Of a stretch of 19,944 nt of DNA, positions 1 through 6,330 are shown in pieces; the first letter of the stretch is position 1; the number at the start of each line of letters is the position of its first letter. The notes below the pieces were generated by a model, which saw nothing but the letters and a program-made list of their open reading frames with translations, made no database searches and was not told where the DNA came from. Location: positions 1 through 19,944 of the forward strand of contig JANRLZ010000189.1 of the NCBI GenBank assembly GCA_033762055.1. The letters run 5' to 3'. A program made the translations under genes and the position numbers. Source of the DNA: M3007 sp033762055 (lineage in GTDB: Bacteria; Bacteroidota; Bacteroidia; Chitinophagales; Saprospiraceae).

Positions 1-761
1 TTGTTTTCCTTGGTGATAAACGAAGCGAAGTAGCGTTTTTCAAACACATCCTCCCAGCTGGTCGTCGCCGACCAGTTTTCACCATGGGTAATGGCTTTGT
101 GTCGGGACAATATTTCCCGGGAAGAGGGATAGTGCACCCAAAAAAGCGGCATTTCGTAGCGGAAATTGCCTTCCTCATCGCGCACATCAATCATCGGTGC
201 GATACCGAGAATCCGGTGGCGAAGGGTGCTGGTTTTTACATCAAAAAACCAGGCTTCCTTGATCCGGAAACGTTTTACGTCTTCCCAGTTGGTTTCATTC
301 TCCACCACCCGGACTTTTTCCTCCATCGCATCGAAATCATCGAACACCAGCAAGGTGTCGCGTTTGAACAACAGGCCGCGCACTTCCTCCGGTGAAAGTT
401 GTTTGCTGAACCTGTCATCCTGCGTGCTGTACACCGGCATTTCGCCGTTCAACGCCGCTTCGGCAAGTACTTTAAACAAAGGCGATTCAGGTGCAGCAAA
501 AGGGTGGTTCATCTTTTCGCGCACGTCAATCACGCGCCAGATGCGTTTTTCCCACAAAATATCCGCTTCACGAATGGGTTGGTAGGCAAGCAGGGGGCGT
601 TCGGAAACGACTTCCCGCTCCGTGATGTCATCCAGCGGAATCGAAGACGACATTTCTATCGGTACCGGATCCTGCGCGCAGGTGGCAGGCAGCCCAAACA
701 ACAAGGCTCCGCCAAGGCAACCCAATAGCCGGACTGCCCGAATTGACAACATTTTAGTCAT
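1..761 (-). CDS. gldN: GldN/PorN-type gliding motility / type IX secretion protein, partial (N-terminal 253 codons)
   Basis: The reading frame is open from an ATG at 761 to the left edge, so the C-terminus is missing. Family knowledge: GldN (PorN) is a periplasmic partner of the GldK ring in the type IX secretion system, usually about 300 residues. Seen here: a signal-peptide-like start (MTKMLSIRAV, hydrophobic LLGCLGGALLFGLP, probable cleavage near ATCAQ), then the family-typical stretch ADILWEKRIWRVIDVREKMN at residues 66-85. Further on come LFKVLAEAALNGEMPVY, KEAWFFDVKTSTLRHRILGIAP and LFWVHYPSSREIL, which match the GldN pattern of drive/turn motifs. An in-frame ATG three codons later (752) is an alternative start. 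The usual upstream neighbour gldM is absent; an AAA+ ATPase gene lies upstream instead. It could be a GldN paralogue rather than the core copy. Confidence 0.85.
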   Translation of the reverse strand, partial: MTKMLSIRAVRLLGCLGGALLFGLPATCAQDPVPIEMSSSIPLDDITEREVVSERPLLAYQPIREADILWEKRIWRVIDVREKMNHPFAAPESPLFKVLAEAALNGEMPVYSTQDDRFSKQLSPEEVRGLLFKRDTLLVFDDFDAMEEKVRVVENETNWEDVKRFRIKEAWFFDVKTSTLRHRILGIAPMIDVRDEEGNFRYEMPLFWVHYPSSREILSRHKAITHGENWSATTSWEDVFEKRYFASFITKEN

Positions 762-841
762 GTCAGGTAAAATTTAGGAAATGAAAAATGAAAGAAAACC
801 TGGTTTTTCAGGTCACTGCGCAGTGATGTAATCGGCGGGAA

Positions 842-872
842 GATGGAATGGAAAATGGTTTTCCTTTCCATC
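842..872. repeat. Hairpin-forming inverted repeat upstream of gldN
   Basis: Positions 842-855 and 859-872 can form a 14-bp stem with one T-T mismatch (849/865) around a 3-nt loop. It lies between the stop of the AAA+ gene and the start of gldN, both on the minus strand. No T-run follows on either strand, so it is not a canonical intrinsic terminator. It could be an mRNA-processing or stabilising structure, or a protein-binding site. A second perfect palindrome, TCACTGCGCAGTGA, lies at 813-826 in the same leader. Confidence 0.4.
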
Positions 873-908
873 GACACCGAAACGGAAGCACGTGAAAATG
901 TATTTGCC

Positions 909-927
909 TTGTTAAAAATTTTAACAA
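909..927. repeat. AT-rich perfect palindrome between AAA+ gene and gldN
   Basis: TTGTTAAAAATTTTAACAA is a 9-bp perfect inverted repeat around a single central base, about 25 bp beyond the AAA+ stop codon on the minus strand. It could be the weak end of the AAA+ transcript or an operator. No GC-rich stem supports a strong terminator. Confidence 0.35.
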
Positions 928-951
928 ATAGAAATGGAAGGCAGGATGGGT

Positions 952-3603
952 TTATCGCCCGAATCCAATCCCTCGGCGCACAAAGAGGTTGAGTTTGTCT
1001 TTGTCGAAAGTGAACGTGGCCACATCGTCGAGACGAAGGGTGTGCAGTTCGGGTTCTTCTGTTACACGAGCGGCAGAAACGCGCAGGTTTTGGTTTTTGA
1101 TGGCTTCCATCACCACCTGTCGCACCGTCCGCGCATTGCCAAAGTACTTGTCGCGGAACTGGTGCAGGAAGGCCATGTACTTGCCCAGGTGTTCGCGCGC
1201 TTCTTCTTCCACCTGGTATTTTTCCTGGCGGAACATAAACAGCGCGATTTCCAGCAGTTCTTCCGGGGAGTAATCCTCAAAACGCAGCACCTTGTCGAAG
1301 CGGCTGGCGAGACCCGGATTGGCCTTCAGGAAGCCATCCATGTTTTCCGGATAACCGGCTACAAAGACAAAGAATTCACCCCGGCGGTCTTCCATGCGTT
1401 TGAGCAGGGTCTGGATGGCTTCATCGCCAAAATCGCCCTGGGTACCACGCGAGGAGGCGGCGCTGAGCGCATAGGCTTCATCAATAAACAGGACGCCGCC
1501 AATGGCTTCTTCCACGCGTTCGGCGGTTTTGATGGCGGTTTGTCCGACAAAGCCTGCCACCAAACCCTGGCGGTCGGTTTCCACGGTGTGGCCACGTTCA
1601 AGCACGCCGAGCGCCTTGTAAATTTTGGTCAGAATACGTGCCACGGTGGTTTTGCCCGTACCCGGATTGCCCACAAAAACGGTGTGCAGGAAAAAACGCC
1701 CCAACACGTCGCGACCGCTTTCGCGGTAAAAACGCACCAGTTCCACCAACTCGCGGATATCGCGTTTGATATTTTGCATCCCGATCAGGCTGTCGAGTTC
1801 GTGCAATGCGGCGCTGAGCAGTTTCTCATCCACCGGGATATTGGGCAGCGCGCGTTTGCGGGCCACCTGTACTTTTTCCACGTCTTCCCGCAGCACGATG
1901 GTCAATGCTTCCGGAGCCAGGCTGCGCACATTCGGGTTGGCCATGATGCGAAGGCCGAGTTGTATTTTGGCTTTATCAATCAAATCATGTACAAAACGAG
2001 CGTTGCCAAAGGCTCGATCGCGCGAGCGGAAGGCTTCGGTGATGAGTTCGTCCACCATTTCCTTGGCTTCCTTGGCCAGGGTAACTTCCTTTTCACGGGC
2101 GGCATAATCGGCGATCAGGGAGAGCTCCTGCGGGAGATAATCGGCGAATTCAAACGTCAATTTGAATCGGCTGCGCAATCCCGGATTGGAGTCGAGGAAG
2201 GTTTTCATTTCCTTGGGGTAACCCGCCACGATAATCGCCAGATCGCCGGGGCCGTTGGAAAGTTCGCGCACGAGAATCTCGACGGCTTCGCGGCCAAAGT
2301 CTTTGCTGTCTTCCGGACTGCGGGCCAGGGCATAGGCTTCGTCAATAAACAACACTCCGCCGCGGGCCATTTCGATGGCATCTTTCACTTTGGGGGCCGT
2401 TTGGCCAATGTATTCGCCCACCAGATCGGAACGATCCACTTCGTGAACATGGCCTTTGCTGAGCAGTCCCATTTTTTTGTACAGACGGCCCATCATTTTG
2501 GCCACGGTAGTTTTACCGGTGCCCGGATTGCCGATAAACACGGAATGAACGTTGATACCGTCTTTTTCGGCAAAACCTTTTTCTTTTCTTAGTTGAAGGA
2601 ATTGAATGTATTGGGCGTGTTCACGCACTTTTACCTTGACCTCTGTCAGGCCGATCAATGCGTCGAGTTTGGTTAAAACTTCTTCGAATGATTCGGTGTC
2701 TTCGGGTTCGGGCTCGAGGAATACCTGCTGACCTTTTTCGGGCAGGTACACCGGGTGTGTGCCATAATCCCAGTCGTCGCCCACATCAAAAGGCATGACG
2801 GCGAGGGTTTGATCCATGAAAATTACTTCGGCAGTGTAGCGGTCGCGGCGCCAGGAGCCTTTGACATTGGAGCCCCATCCGGCGGTTATTTTTACGCCTT
2901 CATCGGCTTTTTGCACGCCGTGCAGGCGCACTACCTGCCCTTTCAGTTCGCGGGCATTGTTGTAAAATTTGATAAAAATTTCGCATTGCCAGGCTTTGCT
3001 GACCAGTAAATTTTTCAGCAACAATTCAGCGTACACGTAGCGGGTTTCTTCGCCATTGAATTGTTTGAGATAACTGCGTTCAAATTCGGGGGTATCGTCA
3101 TAGGGCCCCTCATACATTTTGAGTGAAACAATGCGGCAGTACGGATTATCGCCCGGACGGATGGGCCGGCCGGCGTCTTCAACATAAAAGTTTTTGGAAC
3201 CTACTTTTTCCCCTTCAATCCAGGCTTCCCAGACATAGGCGCCTTTTTTCCAGAAAACGCCCTCTTGTTTGTTGCCCCAACCTTCGCGAATGTAACCGAT
3301 GGGATCGAATTTGCTCACTTTTCGCTGAAAAGGCAGGATACAAACTTCTTTTCGCTGTTTTTTCAGGGTGTAACAACGCAGTTCGACATTCACTTCCCAG
3401 TCGTCGAGGTCGAATTGTTTGTTGTAGAAAGAGAGTTCGGCGTAGATATAGGACGTTTCCAGGCGGTCGAATACCTGGCGATATTTTTTCTTGTTATCGG
3501 CCAGCCATTCGGTGGACGAATAGATTTTCAATTCCTTGAATTTCCAGTTTTTGTGTTCCGGCGCGTCGCTAGGCAATGTCAGCGGGTTGATTTCAAAATC
3601 CAT
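952..3603 (-). CDS. Double AAA+ ATPase, CbxX/CfqX (SpoVK-like) family, with duplicated N-terminal beta-rich modules
   Basis: An 883-residue protein with two tandem AAA+ cores. Core 1 has Walker A GNPGTGKTT at 358-366, Walker B VLFIDEA at 417-423, an arginine-finger-like GLRSRF near 475-480 and sensor-2-like GNARFV near 533. Core 2 has GNPGTGKTT at 645-653, VLFIDEA at 704-710, GLASRF near 764 and GNART near 822. Both Walker pairs look intact, so both cores should hydrolyse ATP. Family knowledge: such proteins are hexameric remodelling or chaperone ATPases (RuBisCO activase CbxX, SpoVK, ESX EccA). The N-terminal 300 residues hold two related modules (about 47-142 and 184-277), each with YxYAEL, a WGxxxxGxW-type centre and a short acidic end. 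They may be substrate-binding domains; their family was not recognised. There is no signal peptide, so it is cytoplasmic. The substrate is unknown. The ATG at 3603 is the only sensible start. Confidence 0.85.
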   Translation of the reverse strand: MDFEINPLTLPSDAPEHKNWKFKELKIYSSTEWLADNKKKYRQVFDRLETSYIYAELSFYNKQFDLDDWEVNVELRCYTLKKQRKEVCILPFQRKVSKFDPIGYIREGWGNKQEGVFWKKGAYVWEAWIEGEKVGSKNFYVEDAGRPIRPGDNPYCRIVSLKMYEGPYDDTPEFERSYLKQFNGEETRYVYAELLLKNLLVSKAWQCEIFIKFYNNARELKGQVVRLHGVQKADEGVKITAGWGSNVKGSWRRDRYTAEVIFMDQTLAVMPFDVGDDWDYGTHPVYLPEKGQQVFLEPEPEDTESFEEVLTKLDALIGLTEVKVKVREHAQYIQFLQLRKEKGFAEKDGINVHSVFIGNPGTGKTTVAKMMGRLYKKMGLLSKGHVHEVDRSDLVGEYIGQTAPKVKDAIEMARGGVLFIDEAYALARSPEDSKDFGREAVEILVRELSNGPGDLAIIVAGYPKEMKTFLDSNPGLRSRFKLTFEFADYLPQELSLIADYAAREKEVTLAKEAKEMVDELITEAFRSRDRAFGNARFVHDLIDKAKIQLGLRIMANPNVRSLAPEALTIVLREDVEKVQVARKRALPNIPVDEKLLSAALHELDSLIGMQNIKRDIRELVELVRFYRESGRDVLGRFFLHTVFVGNPGTGKTTVARILTKIYKALGVLERGHTVETDRQGLVAGFVGQTAIKTAERVEEAIGGVLFIDEAYALSAASSRGTQGDFGDEAIQTLLKRMEDRRGEFFVFVAGYPENMDGFLKANPGLASRFDKVLRFEDYSPEELLEIALFMFRQEKYQVEEEAREHLGKYMAFLHQFRDKYFGNARTVRQVVMEAIKNQNLRVSAARVTEEPELHTLRLDDVATFTFDKDKLNLFVRRGIGFGR

Positions 3604-3634
3604 AGTAATGTAGTATCAACGAGGTACTCTCTCA

Positions 3635-3659
3635 TTCGGGCATTTGGCAAATGTGCGAA
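3635..3659. promoter_or_regulatory. Imperfect palindrome upstream of the AAA+ ATPase gene
   Basis: A 25-bp imperfect palindrome, TTCG-GG-CATTTG-G-CAAATG-TG-CGAA, is centred about 45 bp before the AAA+ start. It sits in the 166-bp spacer between that gene and the divergent gene at 3770. Ten of 12 arm positions are complementary. It could be an operator for a dimeric regulator or a hairpin in the 5' UTR of the AAA+ mRNA. Confidence 0.35.
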
Positions 3660-3769
3660 CATTCGTTGAAAGAAAAAAATTGTTCCGACGGAAATTTTCG
3701 CTGCAAAACCAACCCTGAAGCCCCATCTTTGTGTCATAGCACCAGCGGCAGCGCCGCAAATTCTATATC

Positions 3770-4417
3770 ATGCAGCGACACACTAACCTACAACTCCTTC
3801 GCTTGGCACTATGCGCCCTGATATTGCCGGCCTTTGTTTATACCGGATGGGCACAAAATACCGGGGAAAAGCCGGAATTGCCGCTCCCTCATCTGATTGT
3901 CCAGACTGGCATTGGTTTTCAACTGTTTGATGAAGGTTATAAGATGACCAGTTTATCCATTGAACGGCCGATCGGCGAATATTGGAACCTGGGGATTCAA
4001 GGGCATTTTTTTCACAAAAACAGCCATTCAGCGTACTATTTTGATCCCTATGCCTACCAGCAATATCTGGGTGGCAGGGAATACGGGCTGTCTGCCGAAT
4101 ATTTTTTACACGGTCGTTTGTCGGGCAGGAAAAGCGGTTTTTACACCGGTATGCAAATCATGGCGGGGCAACGTTGGTTTCAGTACAACGAAGATGTATC
4201 ATTCCCGCCCAGACCAATGTTCAAGCGTTACAACGTAAATACGACCAAGTTCATGTTTCGCTGGGGCATGCAGTGGCGACTGGGCAAACATGCCAGCCTG
4301 GAATTTTCGGCGCCCTTCGGGATGGAATTTTCCAAACCCAGCGAGGTAAACGGTTATACCGATGAAGACGCCGGCTTTGTGATTATGCCTATGCTCCAAC
4401 TCGGTATCGGGCTTTGA
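3770..4417 (+). CDS. Exported hypothetical protein, probable outer-membrane beta-barrel
   Basis: A 215-residue protein with a typical signal peptide: a basic/polar start, hydrophobic LALCALILPAFVYTG and cleavage near WAQ-N at about residue 29. The mature part alternates polar and aromatic residues in short strands (for example FMFRWGMQWRLG, LEFSAPFGMEF) and ends in MLQLGIGL, as small outer-membrane beta-barrels do. I do not recognise a specific family. It is transcribed divergently from the AAA+ gene, with a TAnnTTTG-like box (CATCTTTG, 3724-3731) about 38 bp before the ATG. The 253 bp between it and the promoter at 4635 hold no gene that I can support. Confidence 0.65.
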   Translation: MQRHTNLQLLRLALCALILPAFVYTGWAQNTGEKPELPLPHLIVQTGIGFQLFDEGYKMTSLSIERPIGEYWNLGIQGHFFHKNSHSAYYFDPYAYQQYLGGREYGLSAEYFLHGRLSGRKSGFYTGMQIMAGQRWFQYNEDVSFPPRPMFKRYNVNTTKFMFRWGMQWRLGKHASLEFSAPFGMEFSKPSEVNGYTDEDAGFVIMPMLQLGIGL

Positions 4418-4634
4418 GAACCGTGAAGCGAAAAAATTATGCGGGTAAAGGAAAAAAAATTTCAGGCTGGACAAAAATTTGGCCTTCGGCATAATATTTC
4501 TCTATTCGGAAAATTGCTGCTCTGCTCCACCTTGTTTTTAGCATTTTACGCTTCATAATTTTGAAAACCAAACACATCTTCAACCTTCTGTTCAGAAAAA
4601 ATGACTTTCCTGTTCAGTTTTTTTCAGGGAGGAC

Positions 4635-4666
4635 TTGCACATCTGAAATAAACGCCCCTAAGTTTG
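4635..4666 (+). promoter_or_regulatory. Bacteroidota-type promoter for the cysteine/sulfate assimilation operon
   Basis: TTG (4635-4637), a 21-nt spacer, then a perfect TAnnTTTG box (TAAGTTTG, 4659-4666). This fits the Bacteroidota housekeeping sigma consensus (TTG/TTTG at -33, TAnnTTTG at -7). Transcripts normally begin a few bases after the box, so the start would fall at or next to the ATG of the first leader ORF (4671). That makes the leader transcript leaderless or nearly so. Confidence 0.7.
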
Positions 4667-4670
4667 CAGC

Positions 4671-4763
4671 ATGAAATCAAGGTTCACACTTGCTCCCAAT
4701 TGTTGTTGTTGCTGTCCGGCTCCGGTCTTCCGAAGCGGCCTGTCATGCAGTTTGGGCGAGTGA
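4671..4763 (+). CDS. Polycysteine leader peptide 1 (30 aa)
   Basis: A 30-codon ORF that starts MKSRFTLAPN, continues with five consecutive Cys codons (4701-4715), then PAPVF, and ends in TGA at 4761-4763; a sixth Cys codon is at 4746-4748. It begins 5 bp after the -7 box. An intrinsic terminator starts 34 nt after the stop, followed by a second unit of the same kind and then the sulfate assimilation genes. In classical attenuation the leader carries codons for the end product of the operon, and cysteine is the end product here. Inference: ribosome stalling on Cys codons when Cys-tRNA is scarce reports cysteine supply. The peptide itself probably has no function after synthesis. Confidence 0.8.
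   Translation: MKSRFTLAPNCCCCCPAPVFRSGLSCSLGE
4719..4739 (+). promoter_or_regulatory. Candidate protector hairpin and antiterminator strand of attenuator 1
   Basis: Positions 4719-4736 can fold into a hairpin (GCT-C-CGG, loop TCTT, CCG-A-AGC). The same 3' side, CCGAAGCGGC at 4730-4739, can instead pair with GCCCTTCGG at 4805-4813, the 5' arm of terminator 1: six pairs, C4736 bulged, three pairs. A ribosome stalled at 4701-4715 would cover the hairpin's 5' arm and free the antiterminator strand. The pairing was worked out by hand, without energy calculation. Confidence 0.6.
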
Positions 4764-4797
4764 ATCCTGATTTTAAATGCTCGACAAAATGCCCGGC

Positions 4798-4840
4798 AAC
4801 AAAAGCCCTTCGGTCACTTACCGAAGGGCTTTTGTTTTTT
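4798..4840 (+). terminator. Intrinsic terminator of attenuator 1
   Basis: A perfect 17-bp stem (4798-4814 with 4820-4836) around the 5-nt loop CACTT. The GC-rich core GCCCTTCGG/CCGAAGGGC runs into a T-tract at 4831-4840, interrupted by one G. It lies after leader ORF 1 and before any operon gene, so it should be the conditional stop of the attenuator. Confidence 0.9.
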
Positions 4841-4883
4841 CACATTCATTTTAGACGCTTCAAACATTCAAACAAAAAATTCC

Positions 4884-4976
4884 ATGTCACGCATTGCTTT
4901 CGTCGCTTGTTGTTGCTGTTGTTGTTCCGCTCCTCCTGCCGAGGTGGCAGCAATGGCTGATTGGATACGCGCCTGA
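4884..4976 (+). CDS. Polycysteine leader peptide 2 (30 aa)
   Basis: A second 30-codon ORF starting MSRIAFVA, followed by six consecutive Cys codons (4908-4925), then SAPPAEVAAM, ending in TGA at 4974-4976. It lies between terminators 1 and 2. I see no convincing TAnnTTTG promoter between terminator 1 and this ORF, so it is probably reached only by transcripts that read through terminator 1. Peptide length, position of the Cys run, distance to the antiterminator strand and terminator core all mirror unit 1, while most codons outside these elements differ. That argues for selection on the regulatory layout and against a recent copy. Proposed role: a second cysteine-responsive attenuator in series. 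Confidence 0.8.
   Translation: MSRIAFVACCCCCCSAPPAEVAAMADWIRA
4936..4950 (+). promoter_or_regulatory. Candidate protector hairpin and antiterminator strand of attenuator 2
   Basis: CTGCC-GAGGT-GGCAG (4936-4950) can form a 5-bp hairpin. The overlapping strand CCGAGGTGGC (4939-4948) can pair with GCCCTTCGG at 5008-5016 of terminator 2: six pairs including one G-T wobble (4943/5012), T4945 bulged, then three pairs. This is the same geometry as in unit 1, with A-T replaced by G-T and the bulged base changed. Confidence 0.6.
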
Positions 4977-5003
4977 AGCGCATAAACATAAAAATGCCTT
5001 TGC

Positions 5004-5043
5004 AAAAGCCCTTCGGTACATCGCCGAAGGGCTTTTTGTTTTT
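5004..5043 (+). terminator. Intrinsic terminator of attenuator 2
   Basis: A 13-bp perfect stem (5004-5016 with 5024-5036), extendable by a T-G pair, with loop ACATC and a T-rich tail at 5032-5043. The stem core AAAAGCCCTTCGG is identical to that of terminator 1. It ends 19 bp before the start codon of the DUF4395 gene, so it gates entry into the operon. Confidence 0.9.
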
Positions 5044-5062
5044 CATCCCAACTTCTTTTCTC

Positions 5063-5521
5063 ATGTCTGAAACTACCCTGCTCGCCTGCCCCATTTCTGC
5101 CGAACGCATCAACGAAAACGCTGCGCGTACGGTGGCCGTTTTGGTTGTTTTTCTCACCCTGACTGGATTAATCAGCGCCTCCTGGCCACTGTTCCTGTTG
5201 CTGGCACTTGATTTTGCCTTGCGTGCTTTCAGCAGCGGGCGGTTCAGTTTGCTACGTTTTGCTGCGATCCGAATTACACGCCTACTCAATATTCCGGAAA
5301 AACCGACCGATGCCGCCCCGAAAAAATTTGCCGCCGGAGTAGGGCTGGCATTCAGCCTGGGGATCGCCCTCTTGTTGGCTTTGAACTGGCCGGTTGCAGC
5401 CTGGACAGTCGGCGGCATTTTGCTGATTTGCGCGGTTTTGGAAGGCGCATTTGGTTTTTGTCTGGGATGTGTGGTGTATTCCATGTTGGTAGTCCCCTTT
5501 TCACAGCGCTTTTCGAAATAA
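5063..5521 (+). CDS. DUF4395 family membrane protein
   Basis: A 152-residue integral membrane protein, first structural gene of the cys operon. It opens with SETTLLACPISAERINENAAR, matching the CPxxxxRxxENxAR signature of DUF4395. It then has about four hydrophobic segments, including VAVLVVFLTLTGLI, ASWPLFLLLALDFAL, KFAAGVGLAFSLGIALLLAL and a C-terminal pair ending in GFCLGCVVY. The Cys of CP and the C-x-x-C (FCLGC) near the C-terminus are the conserved cysteines of the family and could carry or exchange sulfur or redox equivalents; the function is not established. The ATG at 5063 fits the domain start and follows terminator 2 by 19 bp. cysH follows after 28 bp. Confidence 0.8.
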   Translation: MSETTLLACPISAERINENAARTVAVLVVFLTLTGLISASWPLFLLLALDFALRAFSSGRFSLLRFAAIRITRLLNIPEKPTDAAPKKFAAGVGLAFSLGIALLLALNWPVAAWTVGGILLICAVLEGAFGFCLGCVVYSMLVVPFSQRFSK

Positions 5522-5549
5522 ATCCCGCACCCGCCTTATCCTGCTACGC

Positions 5550-6296
5550 ATGAATCATTCAAAACAACAGTTACCTGAAATAGCAGCAGCCTTGCTTCAG
5601 ATTCCGGCGCAAGACACTGCGGGGCGATTGACCTGGCTGGCCGAACATTTTGCCGGACAGGCCGTGTTCAGTACCAGTTTCGGGTTGGAAGACCAGGCTA
5701 TTTCGCACCTGATTTTTTCAAATAACCTTCCCATCCGGGTGTTCACCCTCGATACCGGCCGGAATTTCCCTGAAACTTATACCACCTGGTCGCGCACCCT
5801 CGAACGTTATCGCCATCCGATCGAAGTGTTTGCGCCTCAAGCGGATGCTTTAGCGGATTTTCTGACACTAAATGGCCCGAATTCATTTTACCAATCGGTA
5901 GATCAGCGCAAGGAATGCTGTCATATCCGCAAGGTGGAACCGTTGCAAAGGGCCTTGCAGGGGCAGGCATTGTGGATCACCGGCATTCGCGCCGAACAAT
6001 CGTCCAACCGGCAACACATGCAAGCGCTGGAGTGGGATGAAGCACATCAATTAATCAAATTTCACCCCTTGTTCGACTGGACGCAAGCGCAACTCCGCGC
6101 TTTTGTAACCCGACACAACATCCCGTACAATCCGCTGCACGACCGGGGTTTTGTCAGTATCGGCTGTGCGCCTTGTACCCGCGCGGTACAGCCGGGCGAA
6201 GACTTTCGGGCTGGTCGCTGGTGGTGGGAAGATGCGGGGAAGAAAGAATGTGGACTCCACGTACACGCCAGGGAAGAACCGATCAGTCGCCATTGA
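5550..6296 (+). CDS. cysH: Assimilatory adenylylsulfate (APS) reductase, CysH family
   Basis: A 248-residue PP-loop protein that reduces activated sulfate to sulfite with thioredoxin or glutaredoxin. Seen: PP-loop region FSTSFGLEDQ (40-49), TLDTGRNFPETY (67-78), WITGIRAEQS (142-151) and the C-terminal catalytic KKECGLH (231-237, Cys234). Paired cysteines CC at 123-124 and CAPC at 206-209 form the CC...CxxC set that binds [4Fe-4S] in APS-type reductases; PAPS-specific enzymes such as the E. coli one lack it. With no CysC kinase in the window, APS is the likely substrate. It is codirectional with cysD, 34 bp downstream. Confidence 0.93.
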   Translation: MNHSKQQLPEIAAALLQIPAQDTAGRLTWLAEHFAGQAVFSTSFGLEDQAISHLIFSNNLPIRVFTLDTGRNFPETYTTWSRTLERYRHPIEVFAPQADALADFLTLNGPNSFYQSVDQRKECCHIRKVEPLQRALQGQALWITGIRAEQSSNRQHMQALEWDEAHQLIKFHPLFDWTQAQLRAFVTRHNIPYNPLHDRGFVSIGCAPCTRAVQPGEDFRAGRWWWEDAGKKECGLHVHAREEPISRH

Positions 6297-6330
6297 ACCA
6301 CCTAATATCCTTCCATCATTGTAACATCTC

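Noticed and set aside
934..2592. A 552-codon open frame on the plus strand opposite the AAA+ ATPase gene
   Set aside because: It is the antisense shadow of a well-supported gene with two intact AAA+ cores; its translation shows no domain or signal and reflects codon bias of the opposite strand.
4418..4634. Possible extra small gene or RNA between the exported protein gene and the cys promoter
   Set aside because: Only AT-rich sequence with a weak ATTATGC/GCATAAT inverted repeat (4436-4442, 4489-4495) was seen; no convincing start, coding signal or conserved RNA fold.
4701..4925. The TGT/TGC runs as simple microsatellites
   Set aside because: Two runs of different length both fall in the Cys phase of 30-codon ORFs, each mixes TGT with TGC, and each is placed at the same distance from an antiterminator strand and terminator. 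Chance repeats would not produce that layout twice.
4664..4960. A 98-codon frame across both leader regions with Leu runs
   Set aside because: It is the +2-shifted reading of the TGT repeats (giving Leu) and passes straight through terminator 1. The Cys-phase ORFs have proper stops before their terminators and fit the operon's function.
4846..5484. A 212-codon minus-strand frame covering leader 2 and DUF4395
   Set aside because: Low-complexity basic translation, runs backwards through terminator 2, and lies opposite a recognised membrane protein family.
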